A stretch of DNA of 38,801 bases, from NCBI GenBank assembly GCA_035530195.1, contig DATKVG010000190.1, positions 1 to 38,801 of the forward strand, in the 5' to 3' direction. Position 1 is the stretch's first letter. The number at the start of each line of letters is the position of its first letter. Source of the DNA: JAPLKX01 sp035530195. Its GTDB lineage: Bacteria > Hydrogenedentota > Hydrogenedentia > Hydrogenedentales > SLHB01. The notes below the pieces were generated by a model, which had not been told where the DNA came from, made no database searches, and was given only the letters and a program-made list of their open reading frames with translations. The position numbers were made by a program, and so were the translations under genes. Below, piece by piece: positions 16,549 to 24,837 of the stretch.

Positions 16549-16685
16549 AAGGCGGCTAAGAAGCCGCATAGACACCCCGTCTAAAGACGGGTGCAAAGAG
16601 GAGCCGGCTGAAGCCGGCTAATTTATGCGGCTCTGCCGGGGGACTCACAACGGTAAGTCCTGGGCTTTGCCGGGAGACATTTAAG
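16549..16685. repeat. Composite palindromic repeat cassette B
   Basis: The 400-base spacer before the isomerase gene holds hairpin GCGGCT-AAGA-AGCCGC (16552-16567) and CCCGTC-TAAA-GACGGG (16576-16591). These are followed by spacer TGCAAAGAGGA (16592-16602), GCCGGC-TGAA-GCCGGC (16603-16618), and TGCCGGGGGACTCACAACGG (16634-16653). Order and loops match cassette A while stem bases differ in a paired way. The first hairpin recurs at 30411-30426. The remainder, 16686-16875, shows no feature I can name. Confidence 0.8.
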
Positions 16686-16875
16686 CGGCGTCCCCGCCGC
16701 TTCATTGCATCATCCAATGCCGTGTGGCGGCCGTAGTAGCGGTGTCCTCGGCGGTTCACTCTTGGAGTTACAGCCAACCACAGCAAAACTTGCGAAGCCT
16801 GCCGTTTACTCGCTATTGTTTTGTGCGGACAGAAAATGCGCGGCAGCATCCTGCCGGGCGGGAGGGAAACGACAC

Positions 16876-17925
16876 ATGGCGGCATACAAGGGGCGTTACC
16901 GGTTTTCATTCGGCCCGTGGAATATTGACCAGGGCGGCGATCCGTTTGGGCCGGTCGTGCGCAAGCCGGAATTGCTGAGGAAGAAGATGCAGGTAGCGCG
17001 CGATCTGGGGTTTGACGGGATGCAGTTCCATGACGACGACGTCGTGGACGACCTGGACAAGAAAACAGCCGCCGAGATCAGCAGGACCGCCAAAAAAGTC
17101 AAGAAAATGCTCGTGGACCACGGCCTCGAACCGGAGTTTGTCGCGCCGCGGTTGTGGTTTGCTCCCGAAACCATCGACGGGGCTTATTCGAACCCGGATC
17201 CGAAGTGCCGGCGGTACGCCATCGAGCGCACCAAGAAGGCCATCGAGATTGCCAACACGCTCGGCACACGCAATATCGTGCTGTGGCTGTCGCGCGAAGG
17301 GACGTATATCCGCGAGAGCAAAGTGGGCCGGGAAGGCGTGCTGATGATCAGGGATGCCATTAACACGATCCTGGAATACGACCCGCACGTCAGAATCCTG
17401 ATCGAGCCCAAACCCAATGAGCCGGTCGACAGCGCCCTGATCCCGACCATCGGCCACGCTATCGGACTTAGTTACATAACGATTGATCCGCGGCGTGTTG
17501 GCGGCCTGATCGAATCCGCCCACTCGATCCTCGCCGGGCTCGACCCGGCCGACGACATGGCCTACGCGCTGGCGCACAAAAAGCTGTGGAGCGTCCATCT
17601 CAACGACCAGGGCGGGCTGAAGTTCGACGAAGACAAGAGCTTTGGGTCGTATAACCTGCGCAGGGCGTTCAACCAGGTGCGCGTACTCGAAGAGGCCTCT
17701 TACGGGCGCAACGGCGAATGGGTCGGCCTCGATGTCAAAGCCATGCGTACGCAGAAGCAGGCCGTCGCTTGGAAACACCTTCGCAACAGCAAACAAACTT
17801 TCATGAACCTGCTGGAGAAAGTACGCACGCTCGACCGGAAGGTCGAAGCCCAGTTGAAAGCCGCGCGCGACTACGAGGAACTGGACCGGTACATCCTCGC
17901 CCACCTCATGGGCGTGAAAGCATAG
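16876..17925 (+). CDS. Xylose-isomerase-like TIM-barrel sugar isomerase
   Basis: 349 residues. ATG 16876 follows GGAGGG (16861-16866). The sequence opens YRFSFGPWNIDQGGDPFGP, like xylose isomerases, which begin with this strand and a conserved Gly-Asp-Pro-Phe. Barrel motifs follow: LGFDGMQFHDDDV, NTLGTRNIVLW, the metal-site strand ILIEPKPNEPVD (two Glu), then WSVHLNDQGGLKFDED with His and Asp ligands. Cytoplasmic, no signal peptide. It likely interconverts an aldose and a ketose with divalent metals, but substrate (xylose, rhamnose or other) cannot be told; it is shorter than classical XylA (about 390-440). It stands alone, convergent with the mutase gene. Confidence 0.85.
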   Translation: MAAYKGRYRFSFGPWNIDQGGDPFGPVVRKPELLRKKMQVARDLGFDGMQFHDDDVVDDLDKKTAAEISRTAKKVKKMLVDHGLEPEFVAPRLWFAPETIDGAYSNPDPKCRRYAIERTKKAIEIANTLGTRNIVLWLSREGTYIRESKVGREGVLMIRDAINTILEYDPHVRILIEPKPNEPVDSALIPTIGHAIGLSYITIDPRRVGGLIESAHSILAGLDPADDMAYALAHKKLWSVHLNDQGGLKFDEDKSFGSYNLRRAFNQVRVLEEASYGRNGEWVGLDVKAMRTQKQAVAWKHLRNSKQTFMNLLEKVRTLDRKVEAQLKAARDYEELDRYILAHLMGVKA

Positions 17926-17959
17926 GGACGCGCCCCGGCCGCGCTTCTCAGGGCTCATC

Positions 17960-17976
17960 GTGGGGGGTGTCCCACT
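17960..17976. repeat. Short dispersed word, identical at 29542-29558
   Basis: GTGGGGGGTGTCCCACT occurs identically at both places, each time just downstream of a gene, and each copy is followed by a T-rich stretch. It may be a small terminator-like repeat (GTGGG...CCCAC stem). Confidence 0.6.
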
Positions 17977-17997
17977 GTTTGTTTTAAGACTCTGCAC

Positions 17998-18085
17998 GGA
18001 CGAACACGGACCGACACGGACAAGCACGGACAAGCACGGACAAAGAGTTTTTGTGGTCCGTGTTTGTCCATGTCGGTCTGTGTTG
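17998..18085. terminator. Long inverted repeat between convergent genes
   Basis: The left arm (17998-18027, built of CACGGAC words) pairs with the right arm (18056-18085) over about 30 bases with a few mismatches. The loop includes repeated CACGGACAAG units and a GTTTTTG run. It separates the isomerase and phosphohexomutase genes, which face each other, so bidirectional termination is likely. It also looks like a dispersed repeat. Confidence 0.6.
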
Positions 18086-18098
18086 TATTCGCGCGGTC

Positions 18099-20300
18099 TT
18101 ACTTGTCGAGTTTCCCGCAGATGGCCGCCAGACTGGCGTCGTGCGTCGCCGTGGAAAGCTCGATAATTGCGTGGCGGAACACGGGTAGCGGGTCGCCTTC
18201 CTCGACGAACTTGTTGAGCATCTGGCGCAATGCATCTAGGAGCTTTTCGCCATCGAGGCGGGCGAGCTCGGGTGCTTTTTTATAAAACTCGCCCGGGAAC
18301 TCGCTGTTGAACTGCCGCTTGACATCGAGCGAGATATGATCGGGAATCCGCTCGGCCGCGGTCGACAACTCGAACTCCGGGCCAAGCCGGCGCAGGCAGA
18401 CCCGGTACATCTCGAGCGCGAGAAGGTCGGCGTCGCGTTTTGCGTCCTCGCGCGTCCCGCCGGGCGCTTCGGCTTCCGAATAGATCTTGATCTTGGGCTC
18501 TGTGCCGGACGGGCGGACGATGGCGCGGCCGGTGGCCGTGCAGAATTCGAGCAGGTCGTTGGACTTCGCCATCGACGACTCGGGGTCGAAACCCGGTTGA
18601 TCCCGGAGCGGTTTCTGAAAGTCGTTGAACCGGGTGACCTTTCTGTCGCCGATTTCGGTGGGCGGCGATTCGCGCAGCGACGCCATCATCCCGCGCAGCA
18701 TGTCGGACCCGCGGATGCCCCGCATCAGCAGCGCCCGCGCACCGTTCCCGAAATTCCCTGCATTCTGCGCCACCTCGTCCAGGTACTCGACCAGCGTTTT
18801 GCCTTCGGCGTCGAGCGCGCAAACGAGGTCCGCCAGCATGAGGGCGGGTCCGGCGGCGTCCTTGTCTCGGATCGTGTGGGTGAGCAGATACCCGTGGCTT
18901 TCCTCGACCGCCAGGATCAGGTCGGACACCTTCGCGTGAAGGTTTTCGTACCGGCCCTCGGCCTCGAGCGCGCGAAGCACCTCGGCGACGTACTTATACC
19001 CGATCAAGAGATCGCCGGCGATCGGCCGGCCCGCCTTGGCCGCAATACGCTGGACCAGCGACGAGGTGACAATCGTCTTGATGATGAAGCCGCTGCGGTG
19101 CGCCGGGCCGCGCTTTTCATCCAGCACCATGTAATACGTAAGTATACAAGCAATCTCATTCCCGGTGAGGTGGCGCCACTTGCCGGCCGCATCCTTGGCC
19201 AAAACGCCGATACGGTCCGCGTCCGGGTCCGTCGAGAAAACCACCGAAGATCCGCACGCCGTCGCGGTCTCGATAGCGGGCCACGCCGCCTCCGGCACTT
19301 CGGGATTGGGCAGGTGAAACGGGATGCCCGGAAACGTCCCGTCAAACGCCGCCTGGGGTTCGTGCACCACGACATTGTGGCCGGCCCGCAGCAAGACTTC
19401 CTCGACGGTTGTCCGGCCCGTCCCGCACAGGGGCGTATACGTGATTGGCCTTGGTTGAACCTTCTCGGGCGGATGAAGGCCCCGCTTCAGGGCGAGGTTC
19501 ATCGAAATGTACTTCTCATGCACGTCGGCAGGCAGGGTGGCGACCAGTCCCTTCGCGGCAGCCTCCTCGAAGGGCATGCGCATGACCGGTTCGAACTGGT
19601 TCATATACTCGGCCAGTGCTTCGTCGTACGGGGGTATGTCCTGCGCGCCGTGGACGTTATAGAACTTGAACCCGTTGTCGTCGGGGTGGTTGTGGGATGC
19701 GCTCATGTTGACGCCGCCGTGTGCCCCGAGCAGCCGAAGCGAAAACGACAACTCCGGCGTCGAGAGGTAGTTGTCCGGCCGCGATAGGTCAACGAAATAG
19801 CATCGGATCCCGTTTGCGGCGTAGATTTCGGCGGCGATCACGGCCAGTTTGCGCGACGATAGGTCCAATAAAGGGTTGTGGCTGACGAACTTATAGGTCC
19901 CGAGCATGTCCTTGAAGATCCGGACGTCGAACGCCACGACAACCGACAGGTCCCCCGCCCCTTTGAATTCCTTGCGCAGGTAGTTGCAGTGGCCCAAAAC
20001 CGACAGGGACACGGTGGCCTGGTTGATCCGGTTCGGCCCAAACCCGACCCGGCCGCGCCGCCCGCCGGTGCCGAACGGGATAAATTGGTAAAAACTGTCC
20101 AGCAGCAACTCGTACTTCCCTGTGGCGATGTGGGCCAGGACGGCGTCGCGCTGTGGCCGGCACAATTCTTCGGTCATCCACAGTTCTATAAAACGAACGG
20201 CGGCCTCGGTGCGTTCCGCCGAGTTGCTCAGGAGCAAGAACTTCTTTTCTACTTCCTTTGCGCAACGGCGCCAGTCCAAGGAGGTTGAGTTAGTCGTCAT
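18099..20300 (-). CDS. Phosphoglucomutase/phosphomannomutase with extra C-terminal domain
   Basis: 733 residues. ATG at 20300 is preceded (minus strand) by GGGAG at 9 bases; ATG 20309 is possible but its SD would overlap. Phosphohexomutase landmarks in order: GTGGRRGRVGFGPNRIN, the phosphoserine loop NMSASHNHPDDNGFKFY (Ser; His replaces the usual Pro after ASHN), the metal loop STDPDADRIGV, sugar-binding EESHGYLL, and phosphate-binding RPSGTEPKIKIYSE. Family members are usually 450-600 residues. Here about 60 N-terminal residues and about 110 C-terminal residues (after the RPSGTEP domain, ending AAICGKLDK) are extra; the tail is helical and of unknown role. It interconverts hexose 1- and 6-phosphates in the cytoplasm, feeding polysaccharide or glycogen metabolism. 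Confidence 0.88.
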   Translation of the reverse strand: MTTNSTSLDWRRCAKEVEKKFLLLSNSAERTEAAVRFIELWMTEELCRPQRDAVLAHIATGKYELLLDSFYQFIPFGTGGRRGRVGFGPNRINQATVSLSVLGHCNYLRKEFKGAGDLSVVVAFDVRIFKDMLGTYKFVSHNPLLDLSSRKLAVIAAEIYAANGIRCYFVDLSRPDNYLSTPELSFSLRLLGAHGGVNMSASHNHPDDNGFKFYNVHGAQDIPPYDEALAEYMNQFEPVMRMPFEEAAAKGLVATLPADVHEKYISMNLALKRGLHPPEKVQPRPITYTPLCGTGRTTVEEVLLRAGHNVVVHEPQAAFDGTFPGIPFHLPNPEVPEAAWPAIETATACGSSVVFSTDPDADRIGVLAKDAAGKWRHLTGNEIACILTYYMVLDEKRGPAHRSGFIIKTIVTSSLVQRIAAKAGRPIAGDLLIGYKYVAEVLRALEAEGRYENLHAKVSDLILAVEESHGYLLTHTIRDKDAAGPALMLADLVCALDAEGKTLVEYLDEVAQNAGNFGNGARALLMRGIRGSDMLRGMMASLRESPPTEIGDRKVTRFNDFQKPLRDQPGFDPESSMAKSNDLLEFCTATGRAIVRPSGTEPKIKIYSEAEAPGGTREDAKRDADLLALEMYRVCLRRLGPEFELSTAAERIPDHISLDVKRQFNSEFPGEFYKKAPELARLDGEKLLDALRQMLNKFVEEGDPLPVFRHAIIELSTATHDASLAAICGKLDK

Positions 20301-20574
20301 GCGGTACATCTCCCATCCACATTCAGGGGCCGGACAAAACACACCCCGGTGTGCAAAACATAACGGCATTTGCCCCGGAGAAAATCCTGGGTCTCACCCT
20401 CGCCGTTACGGTATCGCCAAGAAAAACGGCCCCAACCGCTTAAATATCATCGGATTGCGCAACTCCCGCCGGCACGGCCAAGACGCTCCGCAAACCTCAA
20501 AAACATCGTAGCACCCGCGCCCAGGCGATCTCAACAGCCCCGTCGGCACGCCCTGGCCCGAGGTAGTCCTCAAA

Positions 20575-20603
20575 TTGACCTTTAGTCAAGAGTTTGTTAT
20601 CAT
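20575..20603 (+). promoter_or_regulatory. Promoter of the ferredoxin oxidoreductase operon
   Basis: TTGACC (20575-20580) and TATCAT (20598-20603), each 5 of 6 to the sigma70 consensus, are 17 bases apart. The predicted start near 20610 leaves a leader of about 38 bases to the GTG at 20648. The rest of the divergent spacer 20301-20574 shows no gene or strong repeat. Confidence 0.6.
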
Positions 20604-20647
20604 GCCGCTCTTTGAACGGAATTCCCACACTGGCTACAGGATTTGCC

Positions 20648-20941
20648 GTGAACAGAATTGAAATTAACTTTGAACGGTGCAAAGGCTGTTACCTTTGCGT
20701 CGATGCTTGCCCAAAGCACCTGATCGAACAAGGCACCGAACTTAACGCCAGCGGGTACTATCCCGCACGCCCGACTGCCGAAACCACCTGCACCGCATGC
20801 GCCCTGTGCGCCACCGTGTGCCCGGATGTCGCCATCGAGGTATTCAAGGACGTCGAGGCGCCGCCGTCCAAGGCCGCCGGCGCGCCCAAGGCCGCCGGCG
20901 CGCCCAAGGCTCAACCAGAGGGAATCAAGAGTTGTGGCTGA
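20648..20941 (+). CDS. Two-cluster ferredoxin subunit of a 2-oxoacid:ferredoxin oxidoreductase
   Basis: 97 residues from a GTG at 20648 (AGGA six bases upstream). An earlier ATG in frame would add residues with no family match. Two 4Fe-4S motifs are complete: CKGCYLCVDACP and CTACALCATVCPD. The C-terminal tail is Pro/Ala/Lys-rich because an 18-base unit is repeated in tandem (KAAGAP twice), and it ends KSCG. As the delta subunit it would pass electrons from the catalytic subunits to a soluble ferredoxin. Its stop overlaps the GTG of the alpha subunit gene by 8 bases, so the two are translationally coupled. Confidence 0.9.
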   Translation: MNRIEINFERCKGCYLCVDACPKHLIEQGTELNASGYYPARPTAETTCTACALCATVCPDVAIEVFKDVEAPPSKAAGAPKAAGAPKAQPEGIKSCG

Positions 20942-21989
20942 TCGAGGCCCGAAAAAGCTGGTAAAAGGCAACGTTGCGCTGGCCGAGGGCGCGGTTCAGG
21001 CGGGTCTTCGGTGCTATTTTGGCTACCCGATAACCCCGCAGAACGAGGTTCCCGAATACCTGTCGGGGCGGCTGCCGCAAGTGGGCGGGATTTTTCTCCA
21101 GGCGGAAAGCGAGCTGGCCAGCATCAACATGGTTTTGGGTGCGTCGGCGGCGGGCGTGCGTGCGATGACCAGTTCGTCGAGCCCCGGCATCTCGCTCATG
21201 CAGGAAGGGATATCATTCCTGGCGGGCGACCAACTTCCGGCCGTGATCGTGAACGTGATGCGGTGCGGGCCCGGCTTGGGCGGCATCAAAACCACCCAGG
21301 GCGACTACTACCAGGCCACGCGCGGCGGCGGGCACGGCGACTACAGGACCATCGTGCTGGCGCCGGCGACCGTGCAGGAAATGTTCGATTTTGCCGTGCT
21401 CGCGTTTGAACTCGCCGACAAGTACCGCAACCCCGTCCTGATTCTCGGAGACGCCGTCATCGGCCAGATGGCCGAAGGCGCCTACCTCATCCCAGACAGG
21501 CCCATCGTCACCGTCGACAAACCCTATATCCTCACCGGCGCCCAGGGACGGCCCCCGCAGAATCTGCGGAGCATGTACCTCGAAGGCGACGATCAGGAAG
21601 ATCTCAATTACGTCCTCCAGGACAAATACCGCCAAATCGAGCGCGACGAGGTCCGCTACAAGACCACTCAAGTCGATGATGCCGATACCGTCGTTGTCGC
21701 GTTCGGGATCGCGGCACGGATCGCGCTCAGCGCCGTCCGCGAAGCTCGCAAGATGGGAATGAAAGTCGGCCTGTTCCGGCCGGTGACGCTGTGGCCGTTC
21801 CCAACCCCGCAGTTGCGGGAGTTGTCGCAGCGCGTCAACAAGTTCCTGGATTTCGAGTTGAACCTCGGCCAGATGGTGGACGACGTGCGGACCGCCGTCG
21901 TGCCCGGCACAGAAGTTGATTTTTACGGGCGTCCCGCGGGCGGACTGCCAACGCCGGCCGATGTCATCGAAAAACTGAAGGAGTTGTAG
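20934..21989 (+). CDS. vorB: 2-oxoacid:ferredoxin oxidoreductase alpha subunit, Vor type
   Basis: 351 residues from GTG 20934, with GAGGGA ten bases before it. It opens KKLVKGNVALAEGAVQAG and CYFGYPITPQNEVPEYLS, characteristic of the VorB/KorA alpha chain (pyrimidine-binding domain), and carries SELASINMVLGASAAGVRAMTSSSSPGI. The C-terminal transketolase-like domain (from about residue 230) includes GLFRPVTLWPFPTP. The four-gene order ferredoxin-alpha-beta-gamma is that of 2-oxoisovalerate (Vor) or 2-oxoglutarate (Kor) enzymes. IcmF downstream makes 2-oxoisovalerate to isobutyryl-CoA plus CO2 and reduced ferredoxin the better guess. The enzyme class is oxygen-sensitive, which suggests anaerobic life. 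Confidence 0.88.
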   Translation: MADRGPKKLVKGNVALAEGAVQAGLRCYFGYPITPQNEVPEYLSGRLPQVGGIFLQAESELASINMVLGASAAGVRAMTSSSSPGISLMQEGISFLAGDQLPAVIVNVMRCGPGLGGIKTTQGDYYQATRGGGHGDYRTIVLAPATVQEMFDFAVLAFELADKYRNPVLILGDAVIGQMAEGAYLIPDRPIVTVDKPYILTGAQGRPPQNLRSMYLEGDDQEDLNYVLQDKYRQIERDEVRYKTTQVDDADTVVVAFGIAARIALSAVREARKMGMKVGLFRPVTLWPFPTPQLRELSQRVNKFLDFELNLGQMVDDVRTAVVPGTEVDFYGRPAGGLPTPADVIEKLKEL

Positions 21990-21992
21990 GTC

Positions 21993-22799
21993 GTGCCCAA
22001 GAAAGTGTTCAGCCGGCCCGAGGGGTTGCTCGACGTTGCAACCCACTACTGCGCGGGGTGCACGCACGGCACCGCACACCGGCTCGTGGCCGAAGCCCTC
22101 GACCATTTTGGCGTGCGGCAGCGGGCGGTGGGTGTGGCGCCCGCGGGGTGCAGCGTCATGATGTACAAGTACTTCAACTGCGACACCATCGAGGCCGCAC
22201 ATGGCCGCGCGCTCGCCGTCGGCACCGGGATCAAACGGGCCCGGCCCGACCTGTTCGTGTTCACCTACCAGGGCGACGGCGACCTCGCCAGCATCGGCCT
22301 GTGCGAAACCATGCACGCCGCCAACCGCGGCGAAGGCATCAGCGTCATTTATGTCAACAACGCCGTGTACGGCATGACCGGCGGCCAGATGGCCCCGACG
22401 ACGCTGCTCTGCCAGCGGACCACCACGACGCCCGCCGGCCGCACCGTGGCCAACGAAGGGTTCCCGCTGAAGATGGCGGAGCTCATGGCGAACCTCGAGG
22501 GCGTCACCTACTGCGAACGCGTCGCCATGTACGATGTCAAGCAGGTCCGCCGGGCACGGAAAGCCATATTCCACGCGTTCGAAATTCAGATCAACCACAA
22601 CGGGTTCGGGTTTGTCGAGTTGCTCTCCGCGTGCCCGACCAACTTGAAAATTCCTCCCGCGAAAGCGCAGAAATGGGTTGCCGAGGAGATGGTGAAAACG
22701 TTCCCGCTGGGCGTGTTCAAGGACTTGGCCGCCGGGCCGCCGCCCGCGCCATCCGCGCCATCCGCACCGGCCGCAGAAGGGACCGCCCATGCTGTTTGA
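21993..22799 (+). CDS. 2-oxoacid:ferredoxin oxidoreductase beta subunit (TPP-binding)
   Basis: 268 residues from GTG 21993, AAGGAG nine bases before it. The thiamine-diphosphate site is plain: HYCAGCTHGTAHRL near the N-terminus, then GDGDLASIGLCETMHAANRG and NNAVYGMTGGQMAPTT. A Pro/Ala-rich tail of about 20 residues (PPPAPSAPSAPAAEG), coded by a short 9-base tandem repeat, precedes the stop and overlaps the gamma gene by 11 bases. The beta chain binds TPP and performs decarboxylation of the 2-oxoacid together with the alpha chain. Confident as the family; the exact substrate follows only from context. Confidence 0.9.
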   Translation: MPKKVFSRPEGLLDVATHYCAGCTHGTAHRLVAEALDHFGVRQRAVGVAPAGCSVMMYKYFNCDTIEAAHGRALAVGTGIKRARPDLFVFTYQGDGDLASIGLCETMHAANRGEGISVIYVNNAVYGMTGGQMAPTTLLCQRTTTTPAGRTVANEGFPLKMAELMANLEGVTYCERVAMYDVKQVRRARKAIFHAFEIQINHNGFGFVELLSACPTNLKIPPAKAQKWVAEEMVKTFPLGVFKDLAAGPPPAPSAPSAPAAEGTAHAV

Positions 22800-23340
22800 G
22801 ACCGTAATGTCGGGGTTCGGCGGCCAGGGCGTGATGTACATGGGGGACCTGCTGGGACAGGCCGGAATCGCCGAAGGGCGCAACGCCACCTTTTTCCCCA
22901 CCTACGGCGTGGCGATGCGCGGCGGGACCGCCAACTGCGTTGTCGTCATCTCCGACGAAGAAATCGGCTCGCCCCTGCTCGATGAGCCCGACGGCGCCAT
23001 TCTGATGAACCAGCAGTCGCTCGTGCGGTTTCAATCCGTCGTAAAAAAAGGCGGCCTCATCGTCGGCAACAGTTCCATCCTGAAGCCCGAAACCTGCACG
23101 CGCAACGGCGATGTACGCACCATCTGGATTCCGGCCACCGAGATTTCACGTGAAGTCACGGGCAACGAGCGTTCCGGGAACATTGTCGCATTTGGCGCTT
23201 TTTTGAACACCGAACCTGTTGTCAAAATCCAGACGGCCGAAAAGATTTTCCGGGGGCTGGCCGGCCGTAAAAAAGACATGATCGAAAAGAATCTGGCGGC
23301 GCTCCATGCGGGCATTGAATACGCCGCTCGCGCCGGCTGA
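22789..23340 (+). CDS. 2-oxoacid:ferredoxin oxidoreductase gamma subunit
   Basis: 183 residues, the normal size. The ATG at 22789 lies inside the end of the beta gene. It starts FETVMSGFGGQGVMYMGDLL, the hallmark of the CoA-binding gamma chain, and has TFFPTYGVAMRGGTANC and LNTEPVVKI. It completes a four-subunit enzyme that converts a 2-oxoacid and CoA into an acyl-CoA. It lies 50 bases before the thiolase gene, which probably shares the transcript. Confidence 0.92.
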   Translation: MLFETVMSGFGGQGVMYMGDLLGQAGIAEGRNATFFPTYGVAMRGGTANCVVVISDEEIGSPLLDEPDGAILMNQQSLVRFQSVVKKGGLIVGNSSILKPETCTRNGDVRTIWIPATEISREVTGNERSGNIVAFGAFLNTEPVVKIQTAEKIFRGLAGRKKDMIEKNLAALHAGIEYAARAG

Positions 23341-23390
23341 TCCGTATTGTGTTTCACACCCCTTAACAGGGCAAAACAAGGAGCATTGAC

Positions 23391-24626
23391 ATGGCGCAGC
23401 TTCAGGAAGTTGTCGTAGTCGATGCCGTCCGCAGCGCGATCGGCAAGTCCGGCGTGGACGGGATGAAAAAGAACGGCCAACTGTGCCAGGCGTCCGCGCA
23501 GGAATTGCTCGCCGCCGTGATGCGGGGGCTGCTCGACCGCGTCAAGGCCAAAAGCCCGAGGTTCGACGAGCACATCATCGAAGACGTCATCATCGGCTGC
23601 CTGAGCCAGGTCGGGGAACAAGGCTCGGATATCGCACGGATCACCGCACTCCTCGCCGGCATCCCTCAGGACGCCTGCGGATGTACCGTCAACCAGTTCT
23701 GCAACGCCGGCCTCAAAGCCATCATGTTCGGCGCACAAAGCATCCAGGTTGGCAACGGCGACGCCATGGTGTGCGGCGGCGTCGAGTTGATGTCCCACTA
23801 TCCGATTTGGTGCGACATCGAGGTCGCCAAAAAAGTCGGGATGCCCGTCCGGTTCACAAGCCGCCTCGGCGAAATCGGCATGGACGTGGCGCAGGGCCTG
23901 TGTGCCGAGAAGATCTCCGAAGACGAAGGGCACACCCGCGAGGATCTCGATCGGTTCGGCATGTGGAGCATGCAGAAAGCCGTCACCGCACAGCGCAACG
24001 GCTGGTTCGCCACCAACATCATCCCATTCGAGTACACCTGGGAAGGCGAAACCCGCCGCGTCGAAGTCGACGAAGTCCTCCGGCCACTGGCCGTTGACGA
24101 TCCCGACACCTACTGGCAGGGACTCGCAAAACTCAGGACGCCCTTCAAGGAAAACGGGCGCGTCACGCCGGGCAACGCCTCACAAATCGTCGACGGCGCC
24201 GCGGCGGTCCTGCTGATGAGCGCCAAAAAGGCCGAAGAACTCGATCTCAAACCCCTGGCCGTTATCCGCTCGCTCGCCGTTGCGGGCGGCGAGCCGATGC
24301 CCATGTTGCTCGCGCCGATCCCGGCCGTCAAAAAGGCCCTCAAACGCGCCGGGAAAACCATTGACGACATGGACGTCATCGAACCCAATGAGGCGTTCGC
24401 GACGCCCTGCCTCGCGTTTGCAAAAGCGTTCGGCTACGCCTACGACGACCCGCGCGTCAACCCGACCGGCGGGGCCATCGCGCTTGGACATCCGATCGGC
24501 GCGACGGGCGCGTTCTATTTTGGGGAAATGGTGCATCACCTCAAGCGCACCGGCGGCAAATACGGCCTCCAGATGATTTGCGGCGGGGGCGGCCTGGGTA
24601 TCGCGGCCGTCGTCGAAGCCGTATAA
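23391..24626 (+). CDS. Thiolase (acetyl-CoA acyltransferase)
   Basis: 411 residues. ATG 23391 has AAGGAG seven bases before it. Thiolase residues are all present: nucleophilic Cys in CTVNQFCNAGLKAI, NEAF in IEPNEAFATPCLAF, His in GGAIALGHPIGATGA, and the C-terminal Cys in MICGGGGLGIAAV. It condenses two acetyl-CoA or, in the degradative direction, splits a 3-oxoacyl-CoA with CoA. Beside Vor and IcmF a degradative role, cleaving acetoacetyl-CoA formed from butyryl-CoA, is plausible. The acyl-CoA dehydrogenase, hydratase and hydroxyacyl-CoA dehydrogenase needed between them are not in the window. Biosynthetic use cannot be excluded. Confidence 0.92.
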   Translation: MAQLQEVVVVDAVRSAIGKSGVDGMKKNGQLCQASAQELLAAVMRGLLDRVKAKSPRFDEHIIEDVIIGCLSQVGEQGSDIARITALLAGIPQDACGCTVNQFCNAGLKAIMFGAQSIQVGNGDAMVCGGVELMSHYPIWCDIEVAKKVGMPVRFTSRLGEIGMDVAQGLCAEKISEDEGHTREDLDRFGMWSMQKAVTAQRNGWFATNIIPFEYTWEGETRRVEVDEVLRPLAVDDPDTYWQGLAKLRTPFKENGRVTPGNASQIVDGAAAVLLMSAKKAEELDLKPLAVIRSLAVAGGEPMPMLLAPIPAVKKALKRAGKTIDDMDVIEPNEAFATPCLAFAKAFGYAYDDPRVNPTGGAIALGHPIGATGAFYFGEMVHHLKRTGGKYGLQMICGGGGLGIAAVVEAV

Positions 24627-24711
24627 GCGAAAAACGGGGACTGCCACCGACCGAGTCTTCGAGGTCGGCCTCTTTGGCAGTTTGAAAGAGGTGGGTGTAC
24701 CCGGTTTTCGC
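24627..24711 (+). terminator. Nested stem-loop downstream of thiolase
   Basis: Three nested pairings are visible: GCGAAAAACGGG (24627-24638) with CCCGGTTTTCGC (24700-24711), ACTGCCA (24640-24646) with TGGCAGT (24675-24681), and CCGACC (24647-24652) with GGTCGG (24663-24668). It begins right after the stop codon, and the outer word resembles the repeat at 8777-8844. Confidence 0.55.
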
Positions 24712-24786
24712 GTCCGAGTGTGCACGGGGAGGAATCCGTTCTCCCCGATTGGTGAATAAACAGTCGCGTGGCCGGTGTATTCAGTT

Positions 24787-24814
24787 TTGTTTGCGTTTAC
24801 GATGCTGCTAAAAT
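24787..24814 (+). promoter_or_regulatory. Possible promoter of the TPR-membrane protein gene
   Basis: TTGTTT (24787-24792) and TAAAAT (24809-24814) are 16 bases apart, 24 bases before the ATG at 24838. The -35 is weak. Confidence 0.35.
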
Positions 24815-24837
24815 GGGCGTGGTGAGGGTAAAACGCA

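Noticed and set aside
15195..16559. 454-codon + strand frame opposite the beta-propeller gene
   Set aside because: The minus-strand frame has signal peptide and blade repeats; the opposite frame has none and is a GC shadow.
21213..22901. 562-codon minus-strand frame across the oxidoreductase subunits
   Set aside because: Spans three confident + strand genes and their junctions; no motif of its own.
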